Assembly: GCA_910579995.1 (NCBI GenBank)
Contig: CAJTWH010000013.1
Span: forward strand, 1-64,000
Source: an uncultured Muribaculaceae bacterium
Lineage (GTDB): Bacteria; Bacteroidota; Bacteroidia; Bacteroidales; Muribaculaceae
Reading direction: 5' to 3'
Length of the DNA: 64,000 nucleotides
How positions within the stretch are numbered: the stretch's first letter is position 1; every line of letters starts with the position of its first letter. Both the position numbers and the translations under genes were made by a program. Positions 52,183 to 59,669 of the stretch are shown here, in pieces. Under the pieces are notes generated by a model. It saw only the letters and a list, made by a program, of their open reading frames with translations. It was not told the DNA's origin and did no database searches.

Positions 52183-52989
52183 ATGCGCATACGTCAATAT
52201 ATCATAATAGCAATAGCCGCCTTAACTCTCTGTAGCTGTGGCGAATATCAGCGAGTATCGAAGAGCGACGACGTCAACTACAAATTTGACTACGCCAAGC
52301 GTGCCTTCGAGCAGAAGAAATATGTTCAGGCAGCGACCTTGCTAAAAGACTGTATATCGGTGTTCAAAGGCTCCGACAAGGCCGAGGAGTCGCTCTACCT
52401 GCTTGCGATGAGCAACTATGAGAACCATGACTACGAGACAGCCGGCGTATATTTCAAGAGCTACTATTCACGCTATCCGAAAGGTAAATATGCCGAGGCC
52501 GCGCGCTTCTTCTCTGGCTACGGCTATTATCTCGACTCACCCGACCCTCAGCTCGACCAGACCGGCACCATCAAGGCTATCGAAGAGCTGCAGGCTTTCC
52601 TCGACTACTTCCCGCGCAGCGAGAAAGTGTCGATAGCGCAGAACGCCATTTTCGAGCTTCAGGACAAGCTTACCCTCAAGCAGCTTCAGAACGCCCAGCT
52701 CTACTACAACCTCGGCAACTATATGGGCAACAACTACGAGAGCGCCGTCATTGTGGCCCGCAACGCTGTAAAAGACTATCCTTACTCCAAGTATAAAGAG
52801 GATCTTGAACTCCTCATCCTCAAATCGCGGTATCAGGAGGCCGCCAACTCAATCGAGGAGCGTAAAGCCGACCGTTTCCGCGACGTTGTCGACGAATATT
52901 ATTCCTTTATCAACTCCTACCCCGACAGCCCCAACCGCGAGGAAGCCGACAACATCTACAAGATTGCACAGCGATATGTGAAAGAATAA
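52183..52989 (+). CDS. bamD: outer-membrane assembly lipoprotein BamD
   Basis: BamD is the essential lipoprotein partner of BamA in beta-barrel insertion. The signal peptide ends in LCSC with Cys19 as anchor. The TPR-like helices include YDYAKRAFEQKKYVQAATLL-type repeats, SLYLLAMSNYENHDYETAGV, and FKSYYSRYPKGKYAEAARFF. The length is 268 aa. It lies upstream of rpoZ, which I recall as a common pairing in Bacteroidota. Confidence 0.92.
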   Translation: MRIRQYIIIAIAALTLCSCGEYQRVSKSDDVNYKFDYAKRAFEQKKYVQAATLLKDCISVFKGSDKAEESLYLLAMSNYENHDYETAGVYFKSYYSRYPKGKYAEAARFFSGYGYYLDSPDPQLDQTGTIKAIEELQAFLDYFPRSEKVSIAQNAIFELQDKLTLKQLQNAQLYYNLGNYMGNNYESAVIVARNAVKDYPYSKYKEDLELLILKSRYQEAANSIEERKADRFRDVVDEYYSFINSYPDSPNREEADNIYKIAQRYVKE

Positions 52990-53056
52990 TCGCGGCGCTG
53001 CCATACTCTCTCTTTAAATAAAAACCGACAAATAATTCGCCGAAACATAAGTTAAG

Positions 53057-53389
53057 ATGGATTTCAAAAAAAACAACACCCCGGTGACCACCGTCACCCG
53101 CGACATGATTGAGCTCTCACAGCAGACGGGCAATGTTTACGAAACCGTATGTGTAATCGCCAAACGCGCCAACCAGATTGCCGCCGAGATGAAAGACGAG
53201 CTTCAGAAAAAACTTCAGGAGTTCGCCCCCTACAACGACAATCTTGAAGAGGTAAGCGAAAACCGCGAGCAGATCGAGATTTCGCGCTACTACGAGCGTC
53301 TGCCCAAGCCCACCCTCATCGCCACACAGGAATATATCGACCACAAGCTCTTCTTCCGCAAGTCAATCAAAGACCGCTCAAATAACTAA
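53057..53389 (+). CDS. rpoZ: RNA polymerase omega-like subunit (Bacteroidota type)
   Basis: This 110-aa protein has the Rpb6/omega pattern seen in Bacteroidota: TRDMIELSQQTGNVYETVCV, then IAKRANQIAAEMKDELQKKL, and a C-terminal tail PTLIATQEYIDHKLFFRKSI. Omega stabilises beta' in RNA polymerase. It follows bamD by 67 nt and ends before a strong terminator. Confidence 0.88.
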   Translation: MDFKKNNTPVTTVTRDMIELSQQTGNVYETVCVIAKRANQIAAEMKDELQKKLQEFAPYNDNLEEVSENREQIEISRYYERLPKPTLIATQEYIDHKLFFRKSIKDRSNN

Positions 53390-53403
53390 GCAAGAGCTCC
53401 TAA

Positions 53404-53450
53404 GATAAACAAACCGGGCCTCACACGCGTGAGGCCCGGTTTGTTTTATC
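53404..53450 (+). terminator. terminator after rpoZ
   Basis: GATAAACAAACCGGGCCTCAC and its complement form a stem of about 20 bp with loop ACGC, followed by TTTTATC. A related, perfectly symmetric copy is at 56256-56311. Confidence 0.88.
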
Positions 53451-53456
53451 TGATGT

Positions 53457-53487
53457 ACGCGGGCTGCGCCCGCGCCGAGGACGAAAG
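53457..53487. repeat. REP-like palindrome
   Basis: ACGCGGGCTGCGCCCGCG with GAGGACGAAAG, a family member with compensating changes (GGGC/GCCC in place of GAGC/GCTC), which keep the stem. Confidence 0.8.
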
Positions 53488-53497
53488 ACTCGAGGTT

Positions 53498-53530
53498 TTA
53501 CTCTTCTTTCTCGAGGCCTACGTAGGCTTG
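53498..53530 (-). pseudogene. 3' remnant of a YbjN-like gene
   Basis: The minus strand encodes QAYVGLEKEE and a stop. This is the exact C-terminus of the intact paralog ending at 56336. A 52-bp block (53479-53530) matches 56317-56368 with one difference. Upstream of it the frame continues without resemblance to the paralog, so only the tail is duplicated. Confidence 0.75.
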
Positions 53531-53612
53531 TGTATAATCTTTTTTCTTGATAAACAAGCATTTTCTTCAAGCACATCCCTCGATGTCAGCAGCACATGAT
53601 TTTTAACACACT

Positions 53613-53644
53613 GTTGTATATATAAAAATTTAGTTATATCTTTG
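53613..53644 (+). promoter_or_regulatory. promoter of caspase cassette / leader RNA
   Basis: GTTG (53613-53616), a 20-nt spacer and TATCTTTG (53637-53644). The predicted start near 53651 is the first base of the CAGACC/GGTCTG stem. Confidence 0.65.
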
Positions 53645-53650
53645 CAGTCA

Positions 53651-54032
53651 CAGACCGCTATAGCAGAAGCCCCGGTCTGGGGTAAAGCGAGGCGGGATGT
53701 TGTAAAGACATAATAAGAAAGCGTTTATCCGCGCTGATTCTTGACTTTCTGAAATTCTCGCAAAATTTCATTTCCTGTCAAGGATTGAGCAACGGTAGAT
53801 GCCCGTGGATATGTAATATCTTGCATTCGGCAAAGCGCCATTGGGAAAGGTGTGGCCGTATGCTATTGTTGCATACATAAGCGTGGGCTTCTGCAGTTGC
53901 CGTCCGACAGGAAATAGGCAATGCGAGAAGCCTCAGAAAGTAGGACGGTAACAGATACAGATTCCTGCGCTTTACTTTCTTATAATAGTTGGACCGGGGA
54001 ATCTTCCAACTTAATCTATCAGCCAAGCAATC
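53651..54032 (+). ncRNA. candidate structured leader or non-coding RNA
   Basis: About 380 nt between promoter and lipoprotein gene form a chain of perfect stems: CAGACC/GGTCTG (53651/53674), CTTGAC/GTCAAG (53740/53777) enclosing TGAAATT/AATTTCA, ACGG/CCGT (53792/53803), GATAT/ATATC, GTATGC/GCATAC (53858/53871), CCGTCC/GGACGG (53900/53943) enclosing AGGC/GCCT, and AGTTGGA/TCCAACT (53987/54005). I find no tmRNA, RNase P or SRP signature. From memory only, near-identical sequence occurs in many Bacteroides genomes. It may be a regulatory 5' leader or an independent RNA. An 82-aa antisense frame here is not credible. Confidence 0.55.
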
Positions 54033-54440
54033 ATGAATAGACTTGTAATCAAGTTGTTGTCAATTGTGCTATGCACGATTGCTCTGTCATCGTGTGCGAC
54101 AATGACCCGATGGACAGATTCCAGTGAAAAAAATGCAAGAATGTATACCGTCCGTATAGATTCTAAAACAACGGGACTTCCGGTGTACTGCACAGAGAAA
54201 GGTAGAGAACGGCTTCTTGAATACACTCCATGCAAGATCTACTCTGACAAGGCAAAAATACAGTATGTAACAGTCAAGAAAGGAGATATCTACCAAGTGG
54301 TCAAACTTAAGACGAAACTCAGAACAAGTATCTACTGGAACTTTGTACCATACTACACATGGATTTGGGGATTCTTTGTTGACCGAGGGACACGACGTGG
54401 GCTGACTTATGATCAAAAAGATTATTATGTGGATCTGTAA
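54033..54440 (+). CDS. hypothetical lipoprotein upstream of caspase
   Basis: A signal peptide with lipobox LSSC (Cys21) is followed by a basic, aromatic-rich domain of about 110 residues (RTSIYWNFVPYYTWIWGFFV). TRIDSKTTGLPVYCTEKGR-like strands suggest a PEGA-type beta fold, but I do not recognise the family with certainty. The gene is AT-rich and lies 10 nt before the caspase gene, so the products are probably co-exported partners. Confidence 0.75.
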   Translation: MNRLVIKLLSIVLCTIALSSCATMTRWTDSSEKNARMYTVRIDSKTTGLPVYCTEKGRERLLEYTPCKIYSDKAKIQYVTVKKGDIYQVVKLKTKLRTSIYWNFVPYYTWIWGFFVDRGTRRGLTYDQKDYYVDL

Positions 54441-54450
54441 AATTCGGACA

Positions 54451-56154
54451 ATGAAAGCAATGGTAAAACTTATATTTCTATTTACGATATGCTGTGTATT
54501 GCCCTTATCGACAACAGCACAGCGTATATACCGGTCAGAGAAAGGTCTATATGGCATAGGTGTGATAAAAAGCAATGGAAATGTCAAGTGGTTGGCCAAG
54601 CCGAATTATACTGTTATTGAGAAAAACAATAACGGCTCTTTCTCTGCCTGCGACGAATACGGCAGGTGGGGCGTAGTAACCTCAGCCGGCAAGGAAGTTG
54701 TTCCTTGTACGCATCCCTCAAAAGCAAGTGCAGAAGAGGCTTATAGATACTTTCTTAATCCGTCATCCAAGCAATATGCCTCCAATGCAACAGACGGTTA
54801 TTCCAACAACCAATATCAGAACTTTACCCTCAGCAGAGATTATTCCTCATACATTAAATTATATGTGGAAGAAAAGATAAATGCGTGGCAGAAGAAAGGA
54901 GAATTCGAGAAGACATCCGACTATCAAAAAAGAGTGACTGAAGAAACCCGAAAATCAATGGTTCTCAAGTTGACACAAGAGGCATGTGCCGAATGTCTTG
55001 ACCGAGTTCAGGACAAGGAACTTAGAATGACACTCGGAGAATATGATGCGGATAACGAGTCTTTTCTTGTAACGACGGAAATAGGCAATTTTATAGTTCA
55101 GGTACCGATAAAGGACGCTCCGGCTTTTAAGACAAACTGGACTAAAATTACCAGTAAGAACTCCTATGATATTGTTAATGGAAAGATAATCTTAAGAAGC
55201 GCCATATTTTCTTTGGACGGCAAGAAATTAGCTCGATATAGTGATCAGGCCCATACACTTTATGCCCAGGCTAATGTGCAATATAATTTTGATCCCATCG
55301 AAGTGCCACTGCAATCAGCCACAGAAGCCAAACAGCCCACAATTATTCAAAATAATATTCAAATAGGCAAATCAGACGTTGATATAAACATTCCTTCCTC
55401 CGGGAGCGAAAACAAACTGACATTTGCATTGATTATTGCAAATGAAAAATATCGGGAGGAGTCAAACGTTGAGTTTGCCCATAACGACGGAACGTCGGTT
55501 GAAAAGTATTTTGTGAAGACGTTGGGAATCCCTCAGACAAATATACACATGGTACAGGATGCGACAAAGAATGATATGGTCAGAGAAGTGGATTGGCTGA
55601 AGAATATTGCAAATGTATATGACGATGATATCAATCTCCTTGTGTATTATGCAGGACATGGAGTCCCTAATGAAACAGATGGATCTGCATATTTAATACC
55701 ATCAGATGGAGTCGGGTCAAATACTAAGACCTTGTATCCTCTTGCTGAATTCTATGAAGATTTAGGCAGTATCAAAACCAAGTCAACCGTGCTGTTTATG
55801 GATGCTTGTTTCAGTGGGTCATTGAGAGGTACCGGTATGATTGCGTCAGCAACAAGGGGTGTGGCAATCAAAGCAAAAAAGGCAGCCCCAAAATCAAATA
55901 TGGTAGTTATTTCTGCGGCGACCGGGGATGAAACAGCTTGGCCTTACAAAGAAAAAGGTCATGGGCTGTTTACGTATTACTTATTAAAGAAACTTCAATC
56001 GACTAAAGGTAATGTTTCTTTGGGTCAACTGTCAGATTATATAAAAACTGAGGTAGGAAAACAATCTGTTGTCACCAACGCGAAAAAGCAAACACCGACG
56101 GTAAATGTGTCGCAAAACATGTCTGATTCTTGGTATCAACTCAAATTGAAGTGA
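54451..56154 (+). CDS. exported caspase-family (C14) protein with WG-like N-terminal region
   Basis: The start MKAMVKLIFLF (54451) gives a signal peptide ending near STTAQ; MVKL at 54460 is an alternative. Residues about 25-80 resemble a WG beta-repeat (GLYGIGVIKSNG, DEYGRWGVVTSAGKEVV). The caspase domain covers about 330-567: LTFALIIANEKYREE, His403 in YYAGHGVP and Cys453 in FMDACFSGS, so the dyad is intact. Linker SDVDINIPSSGSENK joins them. Bacterial caspase homologs usually cleave after basic residues; the target and extracytoplasmic role here are inferred. Base use is clearly AT-richer than flanking genes, suggesting transfer. Confidence 0.85.
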   Translation: MKAMVKLIFLFTICCVLPLSTTAQRIYRSEKGLYGIGVIKSNGNVKWLAKPNYTVIEKNNNGSFSACDEYGRWGVVTSAGKEVVPCTHPSKASAEEAYRYFLNPSSKQYASNATDGYSNNQYQNFTLSRDYSSYIKLYVEEKINAWQKKGEFEKTSDYQKRVTEETRKSMVLKLTQEACAECLDRVQDKELRMTLGEYDADNESFLVTTEIGNFIVQVPIKDAPAFKTNWTKITSKNSYDIVNGKIILRSAIFSLDGKKLARYSDQAHTLYAQANVQYNFDPIEVPLQSATEAKQPTIIQNNIQIGKSDVDINIPSSGSENKLTFALIIANEKYREESNVEFAHNDGTSVEKYFVKTLGIPQTNIHMVQDATKNDMVREVDWLKNIANVYDDDINLLVYYAGHGVPNETDGSAYLIPSDGVGSNTKTLYPLAEFYEDLGSIKTKSTVLFMDACFSGSLRGTGMIASATRGVAIKAKKAAPKSNMVVISAATGDETAWPYKEKGHGLFTYYLLKKLQSTKGNVSLGQLSDYIKTEVGKQSVVTNAKKQTPTVNVSQNMSDSWYQLKLK

Positions 56155-56200
56155 AATAATTCGAACCAACCACCGCATAGCTTCGGTTGGAGGGCTGTGT

Positions 56201-56230
56201 ACGCGAGCTGCGCTCGCGTCGTCAACGAAA
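56201..56230. repeat. REP-like palindrome
   Basis: ACGCGAGCTGCGCTCGCG followed by TCGTCAACGAAA, 46 nt after the caspase stop. Confidence 0.8.
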
Positions 56231-56255
56231 AGCCCCTGCTGCCTCACTACATTTT

Positions 56256-56311
56256 ACCATATAAACAACACCGGGCCTCACACGTGTGAGGCCCGGTGTT
56301 GTTTATATGGT
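56256..56311. terminator. perfect 56-bp palindrome, bidirectional terminator
   Basis: Two 28-nt arms with no loop (56256-56283 and 56284-56311) are exactly complementary, with centre CACACGTGTG. It resembles the rpoZ terminator at 53404 in its GGGCCTCACAC core. It is placed between convergent genes (caspase and the first YbjN-like gene). Confidence 0.8.
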
Positions 56312-56335
56312 ATCGGGGACGAAAGACTCGAGGTT

Positions 56336-56728
56336 TTACTCTTCTTTCTCAAGGCCTACGTAGGCTTGCCAGATGGAGCCGAGGACCATCTTGATACAGT
56401 TTTCTACGATATAGGCTTTCGATACTTCCTCGTCGAGGAGGAATGAGCATTCCATGCGCACGTTGCCATCGCGCACAACGGCGGTGGGCATGTTGCGGCG
56501 GCAGTTGTGGCGGTTTGCGAGGAAGTAGGGGTCTTCGGCGGGCTGGTAGCCGGGGGAGCCGGCGGCGTAGCTGAGACGATTGTTGTTTACGATAACAAAG
56601 ATTACGACGTCGTGGCCGAAGTCTTCGTCGGCCGATTGAACAATCACCATGTCGCCGTCTTCGTCGATGCGGGTAGAGATGTGGAGTTCATCAAGGTACT
56701 CGCGGATGAGTTTTTTGTCAACTGTCAT
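56336..56728 (-). CDS. YbjN-like protein, paralog 1
   Basis: The start MTVDKKLIREYLDELHI at 56728 is shared with the next paralog; the longer frame reads into a repeat. The 130-aa product has the mixed alpha/beta pattern of YbjN/secretion-chaperone-like folds: STRIDEDGDMVIVQSADEDF, VNNNRLSYAAG, then the block ANRHNCRRNMPTAVVRDG common to all three paralogs. The function is unknown. Its 3' end is duplicated at 53498-53530. Confidence 0.75.
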   Translation of the reverse strand: MTVDKKLIREYLDELHISTRIDEDGDMVIVQSADEDFGHDVVIFVIVNNNRLSYAAGSPGYQPAEDPYFLANRHNCRRNMPTAVVRDGNVRMECSFLLDEEVSKAYIVENCIKMVLGSIWQAYVGLEKEE

Positions 56729-56778
56729 AATTATAGTAGTTTTAATGTTGGAGGGCTGTGGGTTGTGGGGGGCTTTGT

Positions 56779-56809
56779 ACGCGGGCTGCACCCGCGTCGG
56801 CAACGAAAA
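56779..56809. repeat. REP-like palindrome between YbjN paralogs
   Basis: ACGCGGGCTGCACCCGCG with TCGGCAACGAAA, preceded by a fragment of the GTTGGTGG family (GGGCTGTGGGTTGTGG). Confidence 0.75.
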
Positions 56810-56833
56810 GAGCCTGCTGCCCTATTAACTTAA

Positions 56834-57223
56834 TTATTGCAGGGTTTCTTTCTCGAGGTCGCGGAATCCGCTCCATACCGACGACATCGTGGTGCGTATG
56901 CAGTTTGTGATGTATTCGTCTGATACCTCTTCAGATATAAAGAATGAGTATTCGAACCGAACTTCCTCACCGCGCACTACAGCCGTGGGGTAGTTGCGGC
57001 GGTCGTTGTGCCGGTTGGCGATATAGAGCAGGTCGCCTTGCGGGCGGTAGCCCTCGGCATTGGCGATGAATGAGAGACGGTTTTCGGAGACGAGCACCCA
57101 TATTGTGACATTGTGTCCGAAGTCTTGGTCGGCGTCGAGGACAACGACGATATCGCCGTCGTCGTCTATTCTTGAGGCCACCCCGAGGTGGTCGATATAG
57201 TTTCTTATCTGGTCGCGTGTCAT
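56834..57223 (-). CDS. YbjN-like protein, paralog 2
   Basis: The start MTRDQIRNYIDHLGVASRID at 57223 aligns with paralog 1. The 129-aa product keeps DDDGDIVVVLDADQDFGHNV, VSENRLSFIANAEGY and ANRHNDRRNYPTAVVRGE. It is about half identical to paralog 1 by eye. The function is unknown; family relatives include regulatory and chaperone-like proteins. Confidence 0.75.
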   Translation of the reverse strand: MTRDQIRNYIDHLGVASRIDDDGDIVVVLDADQDFGHNVTIWVLVSENRLSFIANAEGYRPQGDLLYIANRHNDRRNYPTAVVRGEEVRFEYSFFISEEVSDEYITNCIRTTMSSVWSGFRDLEKETLQ

Positions 57224-57252
57224 AGCTATTTTTTTGGTTGGTGTGAGGGGTT

Positions 57253-57281
57253 CGTGAGCTGCGCTCACGACGGGGACGAAA
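57253..57281. repeat. REP-like palindrome between YbjN paralogs
   Basis: CGTGAGCTGCGCTCACG with ACGGGGACGAAA, diverged from the consensus but with both arms changed in step. Confidence 0.75.
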
Positions 57282-57293
57282 TTGGCGGGCGCC

Positions 57294-57722
57294 CTATTTT
57301 TCCGCGTTTCTGCGGGCCTCGATTTCTTCATCTGTGAGCTCGAAAAAGATGAAGGCGTCGAGTGGCAGGAAAATACCGGGTTTAATCACATTATCAAGAA
57401 TATAGTGAGGCGATACCTCTGCGTCGATAATATAGGCGCGGTCCATATTTATATCGCCATCGCTGTCGATACTGCAAGCCGGGGCATAGCATCGGCAGTT
57501 GTGACGGTTGGCCATCATCAGCAGGTCGCCTTCGGGATGATAATCCAAAGCCTGAGTGTTGAATGTGATCATATTGTCTTCAATGATATTTATGAAAGTG
57601 ACAATCTGGCAAGGGAAAGTCTCTTCGTCATAGAAGCTCACTGCAATACGGCCGTCTTCGACCTCTGTATATTTGATATCAAGAATGTCGAGACACTCCT
57701 TTACAAAATCTTTAGTAATCAT
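57294..57722 (-). CDS. YbjN-like protein, paralog 3 (diverged)
   Basis: MITKDFVKECLDILDIKYTE opens a 142-aa protein with the same order of elements: VEDGRIAVSFYDEETFPCQI, IIEDNMITFNTQALDYHPEG, then MMANRHNCRCYAPACSIDSD. It is the most diverged of the three and carries a longer acidic C-terminus (ELTDEEIEARRNAEK). The three are in the same orientation and are separated by REP elements. Confidence 0.75.
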   Translation of the reverse strand: MITKDFVKECLDILDIKYTEVEDGRIAVSFYDEETFPCQIVTFINIIEDNMITFNTQALDYHPEGDLLMMANRHNCRCYAPACSIDSDGDINMDRAYIIDAEVSPHYILDNVIKPGIFLPLDAFIFFELTDEEIEARRNAEK

Positions 57723-58070
57723 TTTATATTCTGAAATTATAAATTCTATAGAAAGTACGCTTTAGAGGCAAAATTTTCTTCACAAAGGTACACAAAAAAA
57801 GATATAAACAGTCATCGAGGCTCAATAGAAACCGGCTTGGAGAGGCCCGGAGTGAATATTTAGCATTTTTTAACAGCTAAAAGAATACTAAAATTGTTAA
57901 CTTTGCAGTGGATATAGAAAAACACGAACCGTCGTGCTCTCTACGACACAAACAATTAACTAAGTCTGACACTTATAAGTTTCACATCACAAAAATAACA
58001 ATCTACTTAGTGCCGAGAGGCAATAAAATTAACTGACATAATCAACGAACAAACAAAAACCAGCTTAGAG
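57723..58070. other. AT-rich intergenic region with promoter
   Basis: This 348-bp gap between divergent genes is AT-rich and contains the plus-strand -7 box TAACTTTG (57898-57905). The predicted leader of the pseudouridine synthase gene is about 160 nt long and shows no obvious riboswitch. Otherwise I see nothing. Confidence 0.6.
57898..57905 (+). promoter_or_regulatory. promoter -7 box of pseudouridine synthase gene
   Basis: TAACTTTG matches the consensus. The -33 region is T-rich without a clear TTTG. Confidence 0.6.
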
Positions 58071-59486
58071 ATGGATTCCAATACCCCGGAAAAGAAACCT
58101 AAACGTCCGCGCATCGGACAGACATTCCACTTACCCGAAGAGGGATCGGAACGTCCTCGTTATGACCGCCCCTACAACCCTACCCCCCGCAGCGAAGGCG
58201 ACAGCAATGACAGCAGCAGCGACAGCAACGAAGGCTACCGCAGCCAGCGCCCCTATCAGCCTCGTCAAGGTGGATATCAGCAGCGTCAGGGTGGATATAA
58301 CAATAATTACAACCGCCCCTATCAGCCCCGCCGCTACGATAACAACGGAGAGGGCAATGACAATAACGACGGCCAGCATGGCGGCTATCAGCCCCGTCAG
58401 CAGCGCCCCTATAACAATCAGGGAGGATATCAGCAGCGCCAGCAACGTCCCTACAACAACAATCAGGGAGGATATCAGCAGCGTCAGCAGCGCCCCTACA
58501 ACAACAATCAGGGCGGATATCAGCAGCGTCAGCAGCGCCCCTACAACAACAATCAGGGCGGTCAGCAGCGTCCCTACAACAACCGTCCCGGCCAGCGCCC
58601 CTACAACAATCAGGGCGGCCAGCAGCGTCCCTACAACAACCGTCCCGGCCAGCGCCCCTACAACAACAACCGCAACCAAGATAACGGAACCGGATTCCCC
58701 GGCCGCGGCAAGAGCTTCACTCCGCGCCCCAAACGCGTGGAATATGAAATGCCCGTGCCCGATCCGAACGAACAGATCCGTCTTAACAAATATATGAGCA
58801 ATGCAGGTATCTGCTCACGCCGCGAGGCCGATGAATATATCCAGCAGGGTCTGGTAAAGGTCAACGGCCAGGTAGTGACAGAGCTCGGCACAAAGATCTC
58901 GCACAACGATGTAGTAGAATACGATGAGAAGGTGGTTACACCCGAAAGCAAGTGCTATATCCTGCTCAACAAACCGAAAGACTGCGTGACAACGAGCGAC
59001 GACCCCAACGGCCGCATGACGGTGATGGATCTCGTCAAGGGTGCATGCACCGAGCGTATCTACCCTGTAGGCCGCCTCGACCGCAACACCACCGGCGTGC
59101 TTCTTCTCACCAACGACGGCGACCTTGCCTCGAAGCTCACACATCCTAAATTCGTGAAGAAAAAAATCTATCACGTATGGTGCGACCGCGACATCAGCGA
59201 GGATGATATGCAGCGTATCGCCGACGGCATAGAGCTTGAAGACGGCCCCATCCACGCCGACGCCATCAGCTATGCCACCGAGACAGACCGCAATCAGGCC
59301 GGTATCGAGATCCACTCGGGCCGCAACCGTATCGTGCGCCGTATCTTCGAGTCGCTCGGCTACCGCGTCACCAAGCTCGACCGCGTATACTTCGCCGGCC
59401 TCACCAAGAAGAATCTCCCCCGCGGCCGCTGGCGCTATCTTACCCAAGAAGAGGTAAATTACCTCAAGATGGGTTCGTTTGAATAA
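58071..59486 (+). CDS. RsuA/RluB-type rRNA pseudouridine synthase with Q/G/Y/N-rich N-terminal repeats
   Basis: The C-terminal half is a standard enzyme. An S4 domain starts near residue 234 (IRLNKYMSNAGICSRREADE) and the catalytic Asp lies in VGRLDRNTTGVLLLTNDGD. The first 230 residues are disordered and rich in Q, G, Y, N, R and P. From about residue 117 they contain 15-aa units (QGGYQQRQQRPYNNN) about three times, then 19-aa units (QGGQQRPYNNRPGQRPYNN) twice. These resemble RNA-binding RGG/FG-like low-complexity tails. The target uridine is unknown. Confidence 0.88.
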   Translation: MDSNTPEKKPKRPRIGQTFHLPEEGSERPRYDRPYNPTPRSEGDSNDSSSDSNEGYRSQRPYQPRQGGYQQRQGGYNNNYNRPYQPRRYDNNGEGNDNNDGQHGGYQPRQQRPYNNQGGYQQRQQRPYNNNQGGYQQRQQRPYNNNQGGYQQRQQRPYNNNQGGQQRPYNNRPGQRPYNNQGGQQRPYNNRPGQRPYNNNRNQDNGTGFPGRGKSFTPRPKRVEYEMPVPDPNEQIRLNKYMSNAGICSRREADEYIQQGLVKVNGQVVTELGTKISHNDVVEYDEKVVTPESKCYILLNKPKDCVTTSDDPNGRMTVMDLVKGACTERIYPVGRLDRNTTGVLLLTNDGDLASKLTHPKFVKKKIYHVWCDRDISEDDMQRIADGIELEDGPIHADAISYATETDRNQAGIEIHSGRNRIVRRIFESLGYRVTKLDRVYFAGLTKKNLPRGRWRYLTQEEVNYLKMGSFE

Positions 59487-59488
59487 TT

Positions 59489-59612
59489 GGTTGGTGGTTG
59501 TTGGGCTGTGGGCAGCGGATTACTTATTGCTATCCTCAAAAGCTAATTCGCTACCCACAGCCCAACAACCACCAACCCCACTGACCTCCAACAACCAACC
59601 ACCAACCACAAA
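59489..59612. repeat. GTTGGTGG-type long hairpin
   Basis: The left arm (59489-59522) and right arm (59544-59577) are 34 nt each and complementary but for two positions, with a 21-nt loop. Further CCAACCACCAACC units follow to 59612. It begins 3 nt after the pseudouridine synthase stop and could act as its 3' end structure. Confidence 0.8.
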
Positions 59613-59669
59613 AATGGGGACGCGCGTAGACAGTGCGTCCCCATTTGATAATGAAATATATCGACAATC

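Noticed and set aside
53778..54026. 82-aa minus-strand frame in the leader region
   Set aside because: The region is a string of perfect hairpins behind a plus-strand promoter; the frame is better explained as antisense to an RNA.
53651..54032. tmRNA, RNase P, SRP or 6S RNA
   Set aside because: The conserved signatures of tmRNA, RNase P and SRP RNA are not found, and the multi-hairpin layout does not fit the single rod of 6S RNA.
58131..58679. Val/Leu/Ile-rich minus-strand frame resembling a membrane protein
   Set aside because: It is the complement of the Q/N/G repeat region and only mimics hydrophobic helices.
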